DNA from: Patulibacter minatonensis DSM 18081
GTDB taxonomy: Bacteria; Actinomycetota; Thermoleophilia; Solirubrobacterales; Solirubrobacteraceae
Length of the DNA: 64,000 nucleotides
Assembly (NCBI RefSeq): GCF_000519325.1
Contig: NZ_KI912613.1
Location: forward strand, 3,589,633-3,653,632
Direction of reading: 5' to 3'
Shown here: positions 1 to 7,458 of the stretch, piece by piece
Numbering within the stretch: the stretch's first letter is position 1
Layout: each line of letters begins with the position of its first letter
Position numbers and translations under genes: made by a program
Notes under the pieces: model-generated
What the model saw: the letters and a program-made list of their open reading frames with translations, nothing else
The model's database searches: none
What the model was told of the DNA's origin: nothing

Positions 1-279
1 ATGGAGCAGATCGCCACCTGCCACGAGTCCCTGGACCAGTTCGCCGAGGCCGCCCGCACGACCGACGCGGCGGGCATGGCCGAGTGGATCCGCGCCTGGG
101 TCCTGGAGCGCGCGGGGGAGGAGGGCCTGCCGACGTACTACGCGGCCGGCCCGTTCGAGGGCCTGCACGCGGGCCTCGCCCGCTACTGGAAGCGGGTGCA
201 CGCGGAGGCCGAGGCCGACGCCGCCGCGGCGCACGACGAGACGGTCGTGGGCGACGAGCACCGCCCGACGACGGGCTGA
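1..279 (+). CDS. hypothetical protein, probably 5'-truncated by the window edge
   Basis: The reading frame opens with ATG at the first base of the window and ends in TGA, giving 92 residues. It is rich in Glu, Ala and aromatic residues, has no signal peptide or membrane segment, and ends in an acidic, Ala-rich tail. The ATG may be internal, so the gene could begin upstream. I do not recognise a family. It is followed by a block of 62-bp tandem repeats and then a convergent minus-strand gene. Confidence 0.55.
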   Translation: MEQIATCHESLDQFAEAARTTDAAGMAEWIRAWVLERAGEEGLPTYYAAGPFEGLHAGLARYWKRVHAEAEADAAAAHDETVVGDEHRPTTG

Positions 280-589
280 GCGCCGGTCCCGACGCGACGG
301 CAGGCGCGGGCAACGAGTCCGCCCCGCGGCGGCACGCGGGGGGCCGGCCGGGGTCACGGACGGTCGGAAACCGGCCACGAACGACCCCCGACCCGGCCGT
401 CCCGTCACGCCGAGGTCACGGACGGTCGGGTACCGACCACGAACGACCCCCGACCCGGCCGTCCCGTCACGCCGAGGTCACGGACGGTCGGGTACCGACC
501 ACGAACGACCCCCGACCCGGCCCTCCAGCACGACGGGCGCGGCGGACGTGTCGGGGACCACGCGTGGCCGATCGACGGCCGGGTCGCCG
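280..589. other. gene-free interval occupied by tandem repeats
   Basis: No convincing gene is seen between the first gene and the 3' end of the minus-strand thioredoxin-fold gene. The interval is dominated by the three-copy 62-bp array described separately. Open frames across it on both strands are continuous only because the sequence is GC-rich and repetitive. Confidence 0.6.
352..530. repeat. 62-bp tandem repeat array, three copies
   Basis: Copies begin at 352, 414 and 476, each opening with GGTCACGGACGGTCGG. Each unit holds the near-palindrome GGTCGGGTACCGACC (the first copy is degenerate there) followed by a C-rich stretch. The second and third copies are almost identical until the third diverges near 523. 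The same opening block, as GGTCACGGATGGTCGGATACC, recurs in the array at 3418-3640, so the two arrays bracket the intervening cassette. There is no spacer diversity, so this is not CRISPR. Confidence 0.9.
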
Positions 590-1381
590 TCACCCGCCGC
601 GGGACGCCTCGGCGACGACCCGGTCGATCGCGTCGACGTCGTCCGTCGCCACGCGCCGCCCTTCCCGCGACCCACGCGGGAGCACGTAGAGCGACGGCGT
701 CTCGTTCGTCCCCAGGCCCCGGGCGAGGGCCTCGGCGGCAGCGATGCCGGAGCGCGACGCCGGGGTCTCCCGGGTCTGCACCCGGTTCGTGGCGATCCTG
801 TTGACCGTCGCGATCCGGCGGAGCGTGTCGTCCGTCGCCCAGGCGTCCTGCTCGGAGCCCTGGTTCCAGTAGAGCGCGTCGACGAAGGTCCAGAAGCGTC
901 CCGCGGGGGCCAGCGCGTAGGCGGCGCGACGTGCGCCCTCGCCGTCGGTCGTCCCGGCCGGGGCGTCGCGGTAGTTCACGAGCTCCAGCCGCAGGTTCGC
1001 CTTCCCGGTCCGGACGAGCCGGTCGACGATCTCGCGCTGCGGGCCCAGCTCGTGCGCCTGGCAGCTCGGGCACTTGAGGTCCGCGATCTCGAGGAGCGTG
1101 ACCGGGGCGCCGGGGTCGCCGAGGACCGTGCCGCGTTGCGGGAGACCACGCAGCATCGCGGCGGTCTCGCGCGACCCGCGGACGCCGTCGCGGTCCGGGG
1201 TGCCCTTCGCCGCCGGGTCGGGCCTGAACGCCCCGACGGCGACGACCACCGCGACCACGACGACCACGACCCCCACCGCGCCGCCGAGCAGCCGGAGCCG
1301 GCGGCGGCGCTGCTCGGCCGCGTGCTCCGCGGACTCCCGGGCCTCGCGGGCGCGCCGCGCCGCGGCGGCCTCAGCAGGCAC
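590..1381 (-). CDS. membrane-anchored DsbA-like thioredoxin-fold protein
   Basis: About 263 residues from a GTG at 1381 that overlaps the upstream stop codon by 11 bases. The N-terminus is charged and Arg-rich, followed by a single strongly hydrophobic Val-rich transmembrane segment (roughly residues 27-50) and an extracytoplasmic thioredoxin fold. The active site is CPSC within ADLKCPSCQAHEL, typical of DsbA-like proteins that oxidise or isomerise disulfides outside the membrane; the cis-Pro region is NETPSLYVLP. It is the last gene of a minus-strand set with an ECF sigma factor and its membrane partner, suggesting envelope redox or stress control. An ATG at 1486 is also in frame but would overlap the upstream gene much more. 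Confidence 0.8.
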   Translation of the reverse strand: MPAEAAAARRAREARESAEHAAEQRRRRLRLLGGAVGVVVVVVAVVVAVGAFRPDPAAKGTPDRDGVRGSRETAAMLRGLPQRGTVLGDPGAPVTLLEIADLKCPSCQAHELGPQREIVDRLVRTGKANLRLELVNYRDAPAGTTDGEGARRAAYALAPAGRFWTFVDALYWNQGSEQDAWATDDTLRRIATVNRIATNRVQTRETPASRSGIAAAEALARGLGTNETPSLYVLPRGSREGRRVATDDVDAIDRVVAEASRGG

Positions 1382-1925
1382 GGGGATCGCCCGGGTCGAC
1401 GGCGGGACCCGCGTCCCGCGGCGGGACGAGGAACGCCGACCCGACGGAGCACCGCAGCACCCGGGCCAGGTCGAGGGACGTCCCATCGCCGGCCGCTCCG
1501 GTCGATGCCGCTCCTGCCGCCGTCACCCCGGACGACCGTGCGTCGCTCTCCGGCGACCCGGCACGGGCCTCTGCCGGCCCCATCGTCGCCGCCCGACGGG
1601 CCGACCCGTCCGCGACGTCTGACGCACCCGGGGCGCCGGACGAGCCGGTGGACGTGAAGGCGAACACGACGACCACCGCCAGGACCGCGGCGCACGCGAC
1701 CGCGGCGAGACGACCGCGGAGCGCCGGCGCACGGCCGGCCGCGGGGAACGGGAGCACCGGATCCGGGGTGGCACGCGGCGCCTTCAGGACGGTCGGCGGG
1801 GGGACGGGACGGCGGTCGACGTCCCGCCCCGGTGCGGCGCCCCGCCCACGCGCGGTCGCCCGCTCGTCGGCGGCGCGCATCAGGGCGAGCCGGAGCTCGG
1901 GGAGGTCGACGTCGGGCCCGCTCAT
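1371..1925 (-). CDS. putative membrane anti-sigma factor partner of the ECF sigma factor
   Basis: 184 residues. The N-terminal third begins MSGPDVDLPELRLALMRAAD and is hydrophilic and cytoplasmic; one transmembrane helix (Ala/Val-rich, ending VVVVFAFTSTG) follows at about residues 70-92; the rest is a small, low-complexity Ser/Ala/Gly-rich outside part ending in Cys. Its ATG overlaps the sigma-factor stop codon as ATGA (1922-1925), so the two are probably translated together. Position and topology suggest an anti-sigma factor, but I see no zinc-finger HxxxCxxC motif, so this is inference from context. Confidence 0.6.
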   Translation of the reverse strand: MSGPDVDLPELRLALMRAADERATARGRGAAPGRDVDRRPVPPPTVLKAPRATPDPVLPFPAAGRAPALRGRLAAVACAAVLAVVVVFAFTSTGSSGAPGASDVADGSARRAATMGPAEARAGSPESDARSSGVTAAGAASTGAAGDGTSLDLARVLRCSVGSAFLVPPRDAGPAVDPGDPRAC

Positions 1926-2488
1926 GCCGGGGGCACCAGTCCGCGGAGGGTGGACAGGCCGCGGCTGACCCGCTGCCGGACGACGGCGGTGGAACAGCCG
2001 AGCTCCCGCGCGATCTCCGCGTAGTCGCGCCCGTCGAGGACGTGGGCGACGACGGCGTCGCGGTGCTCGGCGGGCAGCCGGTCGAGCAGCACGAGAGCGT
2101 CTGCACCGCGGGCGACGTCCGCCAGGTGCTCCAGGTGCTCGACCGTCTCGTCGGTCAGGTCGAGGGCCGGCAGGCCGAGGCGATCGCGGGCGTCGTGCCG
2201 CACCCGGGCGCTGCGGTAGCTGTGCGAGAGGACGTTGCGCGCGATGCCGAAGAGCCAGGCCACCGCGGACGCGCCGTCCCGTCCCTCGAACCGGTCCGCG
2301 GACTCGAGCGCCGCGGCGAAGACCTCGGCGGTGAGGTCCGCCGCGAGCTCCGGGGTGCTCGTCCGCCGGAGCATGAAGACGAGGACCGCCCGTTCGTGCC
2401 GCTCGTAGAACTCCCCGAACGCCGCGCCGTCGCCTGCGGCCAGCAGCTCGTGGTCCGGTCTGGGTCGTCGTCTCCGCACACGCATCAT
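1922..2488 (-). CDS. ECF-type RNA polymerase sigma factor
   Basis: 188 residues from the ATG at 2488. Sigma region 2 is visible around DLTAEVFAAALE and AWLFGIARNVLSHSYRS, and region 4 around LDRLPAEHRDAVVAHVL and DYAEIARELGCSTAVVRQRV, the usual two-domain ECF layout. A second ATG follows immediately. The gene is coupled by ATGA overlap to a membrane protein and lies between two secreted thioredoxin-fold genes, which suggests it controls extracytoplasmic redox or stress genes. An in-frame start at 2575 would add an unlikely 29-residue extension. Confidence 0.88.
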   Translation of the reverse strand: MMRVRRRRPRPDHELLAAGDGAAFGEFYERHERAVLVFMLRRTSTPELAADLTAEVFAAALESADRFEGRDGASAVAWLFGIARNVLSHSYRSARVRHDARDRLGLPALDLTDETVEHLEHLADVARGADALVLLDRLPAEHRDAVVAHVLDGRDYAEIARELGCSTAVVRQRVSRGLSTLRGLVPPA

Positions 2489-2620
2489 CAAGGGAGTACC
2501 GCGACGGTGCCGGGTGTGACGAGGACAATCCGTCGACCGGCCGGCGGCGAGGTCCACCTCCGGCGCGCTCTGCACCCGGCATGCACGAGGACGGGGTCCG
2601 GTCGCGCTCGACGGCCGCGC

Positions 2621-3361
2621 CTACCGCGTCCCTCCACGCTCCAGACGGGCGACGGCCTCCTCGATCCCGCGCGCAGAGGTGTTCGAGACGGCGAGGGTGG
2701 ATCCGCCGTCGCGGCGCCGCACGTACAGAGCGGGCGTCCCGGTCGCCTCCAGGCGCGAGAAGCGCTGGTCGTCGGCCCGCGCCGCACGGCGGGACGCGGC
2801 GGTCTCCCGCATGGTGCCGGCACCGACCGGCGCCCCTGCGAGGCGGCCGAGCTCGACGAGGCGAGCGGGCGTGGCCCACTCGCGGGTCTCGTCGCCCTGG
2901 CGGCGCAGCACCTCCCGGGCGAAGCGCCACAACCGGTTCCGGGACGCGAGGTTCAGCGCCGTGGTGCGCAGCCGCGCACCGTCGTGCGTCCCGACGTTCC
3001 CGTCGATGATGTCCACGAGGTGGAGCTCGATCGCCGCACGCCCGGGGCGCACCAGCCGGCGGACGACCGTGCCGAGCTCGGTCTGCTCGAAGCTCCGGCA
3101 CGCCGGGCACTTCAGGTCGGCGAACAGCACGATCCGGACCGGCGCGCTCGCGCGGCCCAGGAGGTTCCCGTGCTCGCGGACCCCCGGGTACGCGGGGGTC
3201 GCGGCGAGGGCGGCCGACGGCGCACCGGACACGAGCGCCGCGGACGTCGCCGTGGCGAGCGACGCCACCGTCGTCACGATCGCGGTCCGTCGCGTCAGGA
3301 GCCGGCCCTCCGGATCGGTCGTGCCGCGGGCGACGGGACGGGGCGATCCGGGACGGGACAT
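2621..3361 (-). CDS. secreted DsbA-like thioredoxin-fold protein with Tat-like signal
   Basis: 246 residues. The N-terminus carries a twin-arginine-like sequence LLTRRTAIVTTVASLA followed by a hydrophobic stretch and an Ala-rich cleavage region (SAALAATPAYPG), so export, possibly by Tat, is likely. The mature part is a thioredoxin fold with active site CPAC in FADLKCPACRSFEQ and a cis-Pro motif in EATGTPALYVRR. The same ADLKCPxC block is found in the protein at 590-1381, so the two are paralogues flanking the ECF sigma gene. Disulfide oxidoreductase activity is inferred from the fold. Confidence 0.82.
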   Translation of the reverse strand: MSRPGSPRPVARGTTDPEGRLLTRRTAIVTTVASLATATSAALVSGAPSAALAATPAYPGVREHGNLLGRASAPVRIVLFADLKCPACRSFEQTELGTVVRRLVRPGRAAIELHLVDIIDGNVGTHDGARLRTTALNLASRNRLWRFAREVLRRQGDETREWATPARLVELGRLAGAPVGAGTMRETAASRRAARADDQRFSRLEATGTPALYVRRRDGGSTLAVSNTSARGIEEAVARLERGGTR

Positions 3362-3417
3362 GTCCGGAGGCTACCGGCGGCTCGCCGGGCGATCGACCGA
3401 CCGGATCACCGCGCCGC

Positions 3418-3640
3418 GGTCACGGATGCCCGGATACCGACCGGAAGTGACCTCCGACCCGGGTCGCCGTTGTGTTGCGGTCACGGATGGTCGGATACCG
3501 ACCGGAGGTGACCTCCGACCCGGCTCGTCGTCGCGCCGCGGTCACGGATGGTCGGATACCGACCGGAGGTGACCTCCGACCCGGCTCGTCGTCGCGCCGC
3601 GGTCACGGATGGTCGGATACCGACCAGCGGTGACCTCCGA
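3418..3640. repeat. 61-bp tandem repeat array, four copies, related to the array at 352-530
   Basis: Units start at 3418, 3479, 3540 and 3601 (exact 61-bp spacing) with GGTCACGGATG, then TCGGATACCGACC, then the near-palindrome GGAGGTGACCTCC. The second and third units are near-identical; the fourth runs into a pentanucleotide repeat; a degenerate restart GGTCACCGATGG lies at 3726. The opening block matches the 62-bp repeats of 352-530, so this is a dispersed family. Confidence 0.9.
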
Positions 3641-3716
3641 CCCGACCCGACCCGATCCGATCCGATCCGACCCGATCCGATCCGACCCGACCCGACCCGA
3701 TCCGATCCGACCCGAC
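3637..3716. repeat. pentanucleotide microsatellite, CCGAC/CCGAT x16
   Basis: Sixteen uninterrupted 5-bp units of CCGAY run from 3637 to 3716, mixing CCGAC and CCGAT. It grows out of the CCGACCC end of the fourth 61-bp unit, which suggests slippage expansion of a repeat end. Any open frame through it is a product of the repeat. Confidence 0.9.
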
Positions 3717-3780
3717 GCGCGCCGCGGTCACCGATGGCCGGAGACCGACCGGGAACGGACCCGGCCCGTCGCGCCGCCCC

Positions 3781-4266
3781 TCACGCCCACCGGAACGCCG
3801 CGTCGATCACGATCTCCGACCGGAGGGAGTTGGCGATGAAGCACTCGTGGTGCGCCAGGTCGACGAGCCGCCGGAGGCGGTCCTCGGACGTGTCCCCGCG
3901 GACCGTGATCGCCGGGCGCAGGACGATCCGCTCCACCCACATCGGCGTGAAGCCGGAGCCGTCGGTGGGCTCGGGCATCTCGCCGGTCGCCTCGTCGCGG
4001 TAGTCGACGACGTCGACGCGGGCGCGCGCGGCGACCGCGAGGAACGCGAGGAGCTGGCACGAGCTGGCCGCCGCGACCAGCAGCTGCTCGGGGTTCAGCC
4101 GCGCCGGATCGCCGCCGAACGCCGGGTCGCTCGTCAGGTCGAGCTCCGTGCGCGCCGGCGTCGCCTGCACCCGGTGGGCGCGGTCGTAGTGGTCGTACCC
4201 GACACCTGTGGAGCCGTCCCACGTGCACGTGGTGGCGTAACGGTGGACGGCCGCGCCCTCGGTCAT
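3781..4266 (-). CDS. OsmC/Ohr-family peroxide-reducing protein
   Basis: 161 residues from the ATG at 4266. The two conserved cysteines of the family are visible: one in VAAASSCQLLAFLAV and one in LAHHECFIANSL, with the conserved LNPEQLLVAA block just before the first. OsmC/Ohr proteins reduce organic or fatty-acid hydroperoxides with these thiols in the cytoplasm. It stands alone and divergent from clpS, with no OhrR-type regulator beside it. The longer frame to 4362 is unlikely because it would extend into the promoter region shared with clpS. Confidence 0.9.
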   Translation of the reverse strand: MTEGAAVHRYATTCTWDGSTGVGYDHYDRAHRVQATPARTELDLTSDPAFGGDPARLNPEQLLVAAASSCQLLAFLAVAARARVDVVDYRDEATGEMPEPTDGSGFTPMWVERIVLRPAITVRGDTSEDRLRRLVDLAHHECFIANSLRSEIVIDAAFRWA

Positions 4267-4394
4267 GCGGACACCTTGGCACAGCACGGCGGGTGTCCTA
4301 TGGTGGAGATGACGGCCCCGCGACCTGAGGTCCCCCGGCACGATCGCCGCCTCGGTCCGCATCCCCCGGGACTTCCCCGTTACCCTGCACGACC

Positions 4395-4682
4395 GTGAGT
4401 CAGACCATCGAGCAGACCCGCGCCGCCGACCCGCTGACGGGACTCGGTGGGGCGTGGAACGTGATCGTCCGGGACGACGACCACAACACGCACCAGGGCG
4501 TCGCGGTGGTCCTCGCCCGGTTCATCCCCGGCGTGTCCGTCGACTCGGGCCTCCGGATCGCCGACAAGATCCACCACACCGGCGCGGCCATCGTGTGGAC
4601 CGGCCACAAGGAGCTGGCCGAGCACTACTGGGAGCAGCTGCGCGACGCGGGCCTGACGATGGCCCCGCTCGAGCAGGCCTGA
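4395..4682 (+). CDS. clpS: ATP-dependent Clp protease adaptor ClpS
   Basis: 95 residues from a GTG start. The core motif WNVIVRDDDHNTHQGVAVVL matches the ClpS pattern of NVxxxDDxxxT, and the later IHHTGAAIVWTGHKELAEHY helix matches the family. ClpS binds N-degron substrates and delivers them to ClpAP or ClpCP in the cytoplasm. Length is normal for the family. It is divergent from the osmC gene and followed by a strong palindromic terminator. Confidence 0.88.
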   Translation: MSQTIEQTRAADPLTGLGGAWNVIVRDDDHNTHQGVAVVLARFIPGVSVDSGLRIADKIHHTGAAIVWTGHKELAEHYWEQLRDAGLTMAPLEQA

Positions 4683-4726
4683 GCCCCGCGGTCCGGGTCC
4701 CGACCCGGGCGACGACCTCGAGAACC

Positions 4727-4756
4727 ACGAAGGCCCGCCGATCGGCGGGCCTTCGT
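4727..4756. terminator. perfect 30-nt palindromic terminator after clpS
   Basis: A perfect inverted repeat with 15-nt halves (ACGAAGGCCCGCCGA and its complement) is followed by CGTT. It lies between the convergent clpS and minus-strand gene ends, so it could serve both. The foot ACGAAGG / CCTTCGTCGTT recurs in two other terminators of this window. Confidence 0.85.
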
Positions 4757-4788
4757 CGTTCCCGGCGCGCCCTGGAGCGCCCGGACGT

Positions 4789-5181
4789 TCAGCTGGCGAC
4801 CGGGGCCCCGGTCATGCGCTCGTCGTCCTCGGCCTTCGCCGGACCGAACGGCTCGTCGCCGTACGGGTCGGTGACGCCGGCACCGCGGCCGTGCGCGATC
4901 GCGACGTTCTTCTCGTACGCGAGGGGCTTCTGGAAGAGCTTCGTCTGGACGGTCCGGAACTCGATCCAGGTCTCGGAGTTCCACATCCGCGTCCAGGTCT
5001 CCTGGTCGGGGACCGCGATCGACATCCGGAACTTGTAGGCGTCCTCGCGCGAGCGGATGACCCGGACCTCGAGCGCGCCTTCACGCAGGAGCTTCGGCGT
5101 CAGCTCCTGGAGCTTCGCGGCGAGGTTGTCGGCCTGCAGGCCTGTCGCGTAGAACGGGATCTCGTAGGCGATCGTCGTCAT
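4789..5181 (-). CDS. conserved-looking hypothetical protein
   Basis: 130 residues beginning MTTIAYEIPFYATGLQADNL. It is a soluble, mixed-charge protein with no signal peptide or membrane segment and several aromatic residues (WTRMWNSETWIEFRT). The C-terminus is acidic and disordered. Codon use is like its neighbours, which supports a real gene. I do not recognise a domain. It is convergent with clpS. Confidence 0.7.
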   Translation of the reverse strand: MTTIAYEIPFYATGLQADNLAAKLQELTPKLLREGALEVRVIRSREDAYKFRMSIAVPDQETWTRMWNSETWIEFRTVQTKLFQKPLAYEKNVAIAHGRGAGVTDPYGDEPFGPAKAEDDERMTGAPVAS

Positions 5182-5468
5182 CGTGCGCCTATCGTCCCAC
5201 GTCCGGGCCGATCGCGCGGGCGAGGCGTCGGGCCGGGGCGGCCGCAGCGATCCGCCGACCGCGTTCGTCACAGGGGAGCCCGGTCCCCGAGCACGCGTCC
5301 TCGGACGCGCCCGCCGGCGGCCGGGGCGATCGACCGCAGGACGCCCCACCCGGAGCCTGGAAACATTCTTGGAGGAACGTGCGTGCGTTCCGTCGTCCCC
5401 CGACGTCCTCACCCCGACGGCGCGCAACGGATGCGCCGTCACCGTCCCCCAGAGAACGAGGAACTCCC
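5182..5468. other. divergent intergenic region, no gene seen
   Basis: 287 bases between two divergent genes. Apart from the ribosome binding sequence GAGGA just before 5469, no hairpin, repeat or promoter pair is convincing. Confidence 0.5.
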
Positions 5469-5909
5469 ATGTCCCGCATCAGCAGCACCGTCCGGCCGAC
5501 CCGTGCGACGAGCGTCGTCCTGGCCGGCGTCGCCGCCCTCACCGCGTTCGCCGGCCCCGCGGTCGCCGCCGACGCCCCGGTCATCAGCGCGCAGAAGACC
5601 TGGACCGGGGCGAAGACGCCCGTGTCCGTCCCCGGCAACCACCTGCACAAGGGCGACACCATCCCGAAGGGCGCGGTGCTCGTGTACCGCGAGGTCACGG
5701 TCACCGGGCCCACCTCGAAGCGGCGACTCGTGCTCACGCTGCCGCGCCGCAAGGGCCTGACCGGCATCGCCGTGTCGGAGGGCTCGTCCGTCAGCGTCCA
5801 GGTCGCCAAGGGCCACGAGCAGTACGAGGGCAAGCGGCGAACCGTCCTCACCGTGCAGGGACGCAAGGGCGACGGGGGCAAGGTCACCGTCTACGGGTAC
5901 GGCCGCTGA
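5469..5909 (+). CDS. small secreted protein of unknown function
   Basis: 146 residues from the ATG at 5469, preceded by GAGGA about six bases upstream. A Sec signal peptide is clear (RATSVVLAGVAALTAFAGPAVAADA), followed by a beta-rich mature part with repeated Val/Thr/Lys segments (REVTVTGPTSKRRLVLTLPR) and a Lys/Arg-rich end. No enzyme motif is visible. It ends 10 bases before the GTG of the fused sigma factor, so the two may be co-transcribed. Confidence 0.75.
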   Translation: MSRISSTVRPTRATSVVLAGVAALTAFAGPAVAADAPVISAQKTWTGAKTPVSVPGNHLHKGDTIPKGAVLVYREVTVTGPTSKRRLVLTLPRRKGLTGIAVSEGSSVSVQVAKGHEQYEGKRRTVLTVQGRKGDGGKVTVYGYGR

Positions 5910-5919
5910 ACGCTGCCCC

Positions 5920-7359
5920 GTGAGCCCCAGCTCCTCGTCCCGCGACGATGCGCTGCTCGCCCGCCTCGCCGCCGGGGACGAGGCGGCGTGGGACGCGATC
6001 GACCGTCGTCACCGTCCGGCGCTCCGGCGCTGGGCGGCGTCCCTGTCCCGTCCTGGCGTCGTCGACCCCGACGACGTCGTCCAGGACGTGCTCGTCCGCG
6101 CGCACCGGGAGCTCGCGGGCGGGTTCGTCCCCGACCACCTGTCGGCCTGGTTGCACCGGATGGTCCGCAACGCCGCGATCGACGCCGTCCGGGCACGGGC
6201 GCGCCGGGTGGCGGATCCCCTGGACGATGCGCTCGTCGCCGACACCGGCGGAGGTCCGGACGTCGTGATCGTGCGCCGCGAGCGGCTGCGTCGCGTCATC
6301 GACGACGTCGCGCGCCTGCCGGACGCCCAGCGGCGCGCGCTCGTCGCGGTCGCGGTCGACGACCGGCCCGTCGAGGAGGTCGCGGACGAGCTGGGGATCA
6401 GCGCCCCCGCCGTCCGCATGACCGTCCGTCGGGCCCGCGAGAACCTCGTCCGGACCGAGGAGGCCCGGGACGCCACGTGCGACCGGATCCGCGAGGTCCT
6501 GCACGACGCCCACGACCGCGGGCGCCGGCCGTCGGAGCAGGCCCGGCTGCACCTCCAGCACTGCTCCGACTGCCGCGCGTACCGCAAGGCGTTCCGCCGG
6601 GTCGACCGTCGCCTGCGGGTCCTCGTCCCACCGATCGTCCCGCTGGCCGGACTCCTCGGAGGGGGCGGGGTCACGGTCGGCGTGGTCGGCAAGTCGGTCG
6701 TCGCGGGCGTGCTCGCGGTGGCGGTCGCCGGCGGTGGCGTCCTCGTCGAACGACAGCACCAGAAGGGCCCCGGCGATCCGTCTCCCGTGACGCTGCAGGC
6801 GGGGATCGTCTCCGACCGAGAGGTCCGGCGTGGCGGGGCGCTGCCGCCCGGGACCTACGCGGTGACCGCCCGCGTCCGGCTGCCGGCCGGCGTCCCGGCG
6901 CGGGGGCAGCAGCGCGCGGTCACCCTGCGGTGCCCACCCGGCACCAGGACGAAGCAGATCATCTACCCGGCGAGCCCGAAGTCGTTCGACGTGGCGACGG
7001 ACATCGACTCCAGGCTCGGGATCGGCGGGCCGACCCTCCGCCTGATCTTCGACGACCGGCGCCTGCCACGAGCACGGACGACACGCGTCGGCGCGCTGTG
7101 CCGACGACCGGACGGCGCGGGGTCGCTCGTCCAGCACCCGAGGCGGGCGCGCCCGGGAGAGGTCCCGATGACGACCGGCACGGGCTTCACGTACCTCCGT
7201 CGGCGTCCGGGCGGGGTCATGCGGGCCACGCTGTCGGCCTACGAACCCGTCTCCGTGATCCGGACGTCCCGCCGTGGCGGGTGGGTCTACGTCGCCGCGG
7301 ACCTGCCCGGCGTCCGCGGATGGGTCCGCCTGTCCCAGCTGCGACCGGCGGGTCCGTGA
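5920..7359 (+). CDS. ECF sigma factor fused to zinc-finger, membrane and SH3-like regions
   Basis: 479 residues from a GTG. Residues 1-180 are a complete ECF sigma factor: region 2 (VDPDDVVQDVLVRAHREL, LSAWLHRMVRNAAIDAV) and region 4 (LPDAQRRALVAVAV, VEEVADELGISAPAVRMTV). Residues 187-218 give a zf-HC2-like site, Cys187 then HLQHCSDC (H-x3-C-x2-C), the usual anti-sigma zinc finger. Hydrophobic residues 236-276 form one or two membrane spans. An extracytoplasmic part ends in a bacterial-SH3-like region (GGWVYVAADLPGVRGWVRL). Sigma and anti-sigma functions therefore seem to sit in one membrane-tethered chain; release probably needs proteolysis or a conformational switch, which is inference. Confidence 0.85.
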   Translation: MSPSSSSRDDALLARLAAGDEAAWDAIDRRHRPALRRWAASLSRPGVVDPDDVVQDVLVRAHRELAGGFVPDHLSAWLHRMVRNAAIDAVRARARRVADPLDDALVADTGGGPDVVIVRRERLRRVIDDVARLPDAQRRALVAVAVDDRPVEEVADELGISAPAVRMTVRRARENLVRTEEARDATCDRIREVLHDAHDRGRRPSEQARLHLQHCSDCRAYRKAFRRVDRRLRVLVPPIVPLAGLLGGGGVTVGVVGKSVVAGVLAVAVAGGGVLVERQHQKGPGDPSPVTLQAGIVSDREVRRGGALPPGTYAVTARVRLPAGVPARGQQRAVTLRCPPGTRTKQIIYPASPKSFDVATDIDSRLGIGGPTLRLIFDDRRLPRARTTRVGALCRRPDGAGSLVQHPRRARPGEVPMTTGTGFTYLRRRPGGVMRATLSAYEPVSVIRTSRRGGWVYVAADLPGVRGWVRLSQLRPAGP

Positions 7360-7423
7360 CGGGACCGCGCCGCCTGCCGCTGGACGACCGCGGCGGCGCG
7401 CTGATGCTGGATCGTGACGAAGC

Positions 7424-7454
7424 ACCTGCGGCCGCGGTGAACACGGCCGCAGGT
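7424..7454. terminator. bidirectional terminator hairpin
   Basis: An 11-bp perfect stem (ACCTGCGGCCG, 7424-7434, with 7444-7454) and a 9-nt loop lie between the convergent sigma-fusion gene and ccr. There is no U-tract, as is usual in GC-rich actinobacteria. Confidence 0.7.
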
Positions 7455-7458
7455 CCGG

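Larger units (their letters stand above)
3362..3780. other. gene-free interval filled by repeats
   Basis: No gene is supported here. The interval holds the 61-bp array, the CCGAY microsatellite and a final degenerate copy of the repeat start at about 3726, directly upstream of the minus-strand thioredoxin-fold gene and downstream of the OsmC gene. It must contain the promoter of the 2621-3361 gene, but no clear -35/-10 pair stands out. Confidence 0.6.

Noticed and set aside
352..530. CRISPR-like spaced repeats
   Set aside because: Units are contiguous without unique spacers, and there is no cas gene in the window.
590..1486. ATG start at 1486 for the thioredoxin-fold gene
   Set aside because: Would overlap the anti-sigma-like gene by about 115 bases; the GTG at 1381 gives a normal membrane-anchored start.
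3418..3720. CRISPR-like spaced repeats
   Set aside because: Copies are contiguous and the repeats differ by point changes and slippage, not by spacers.
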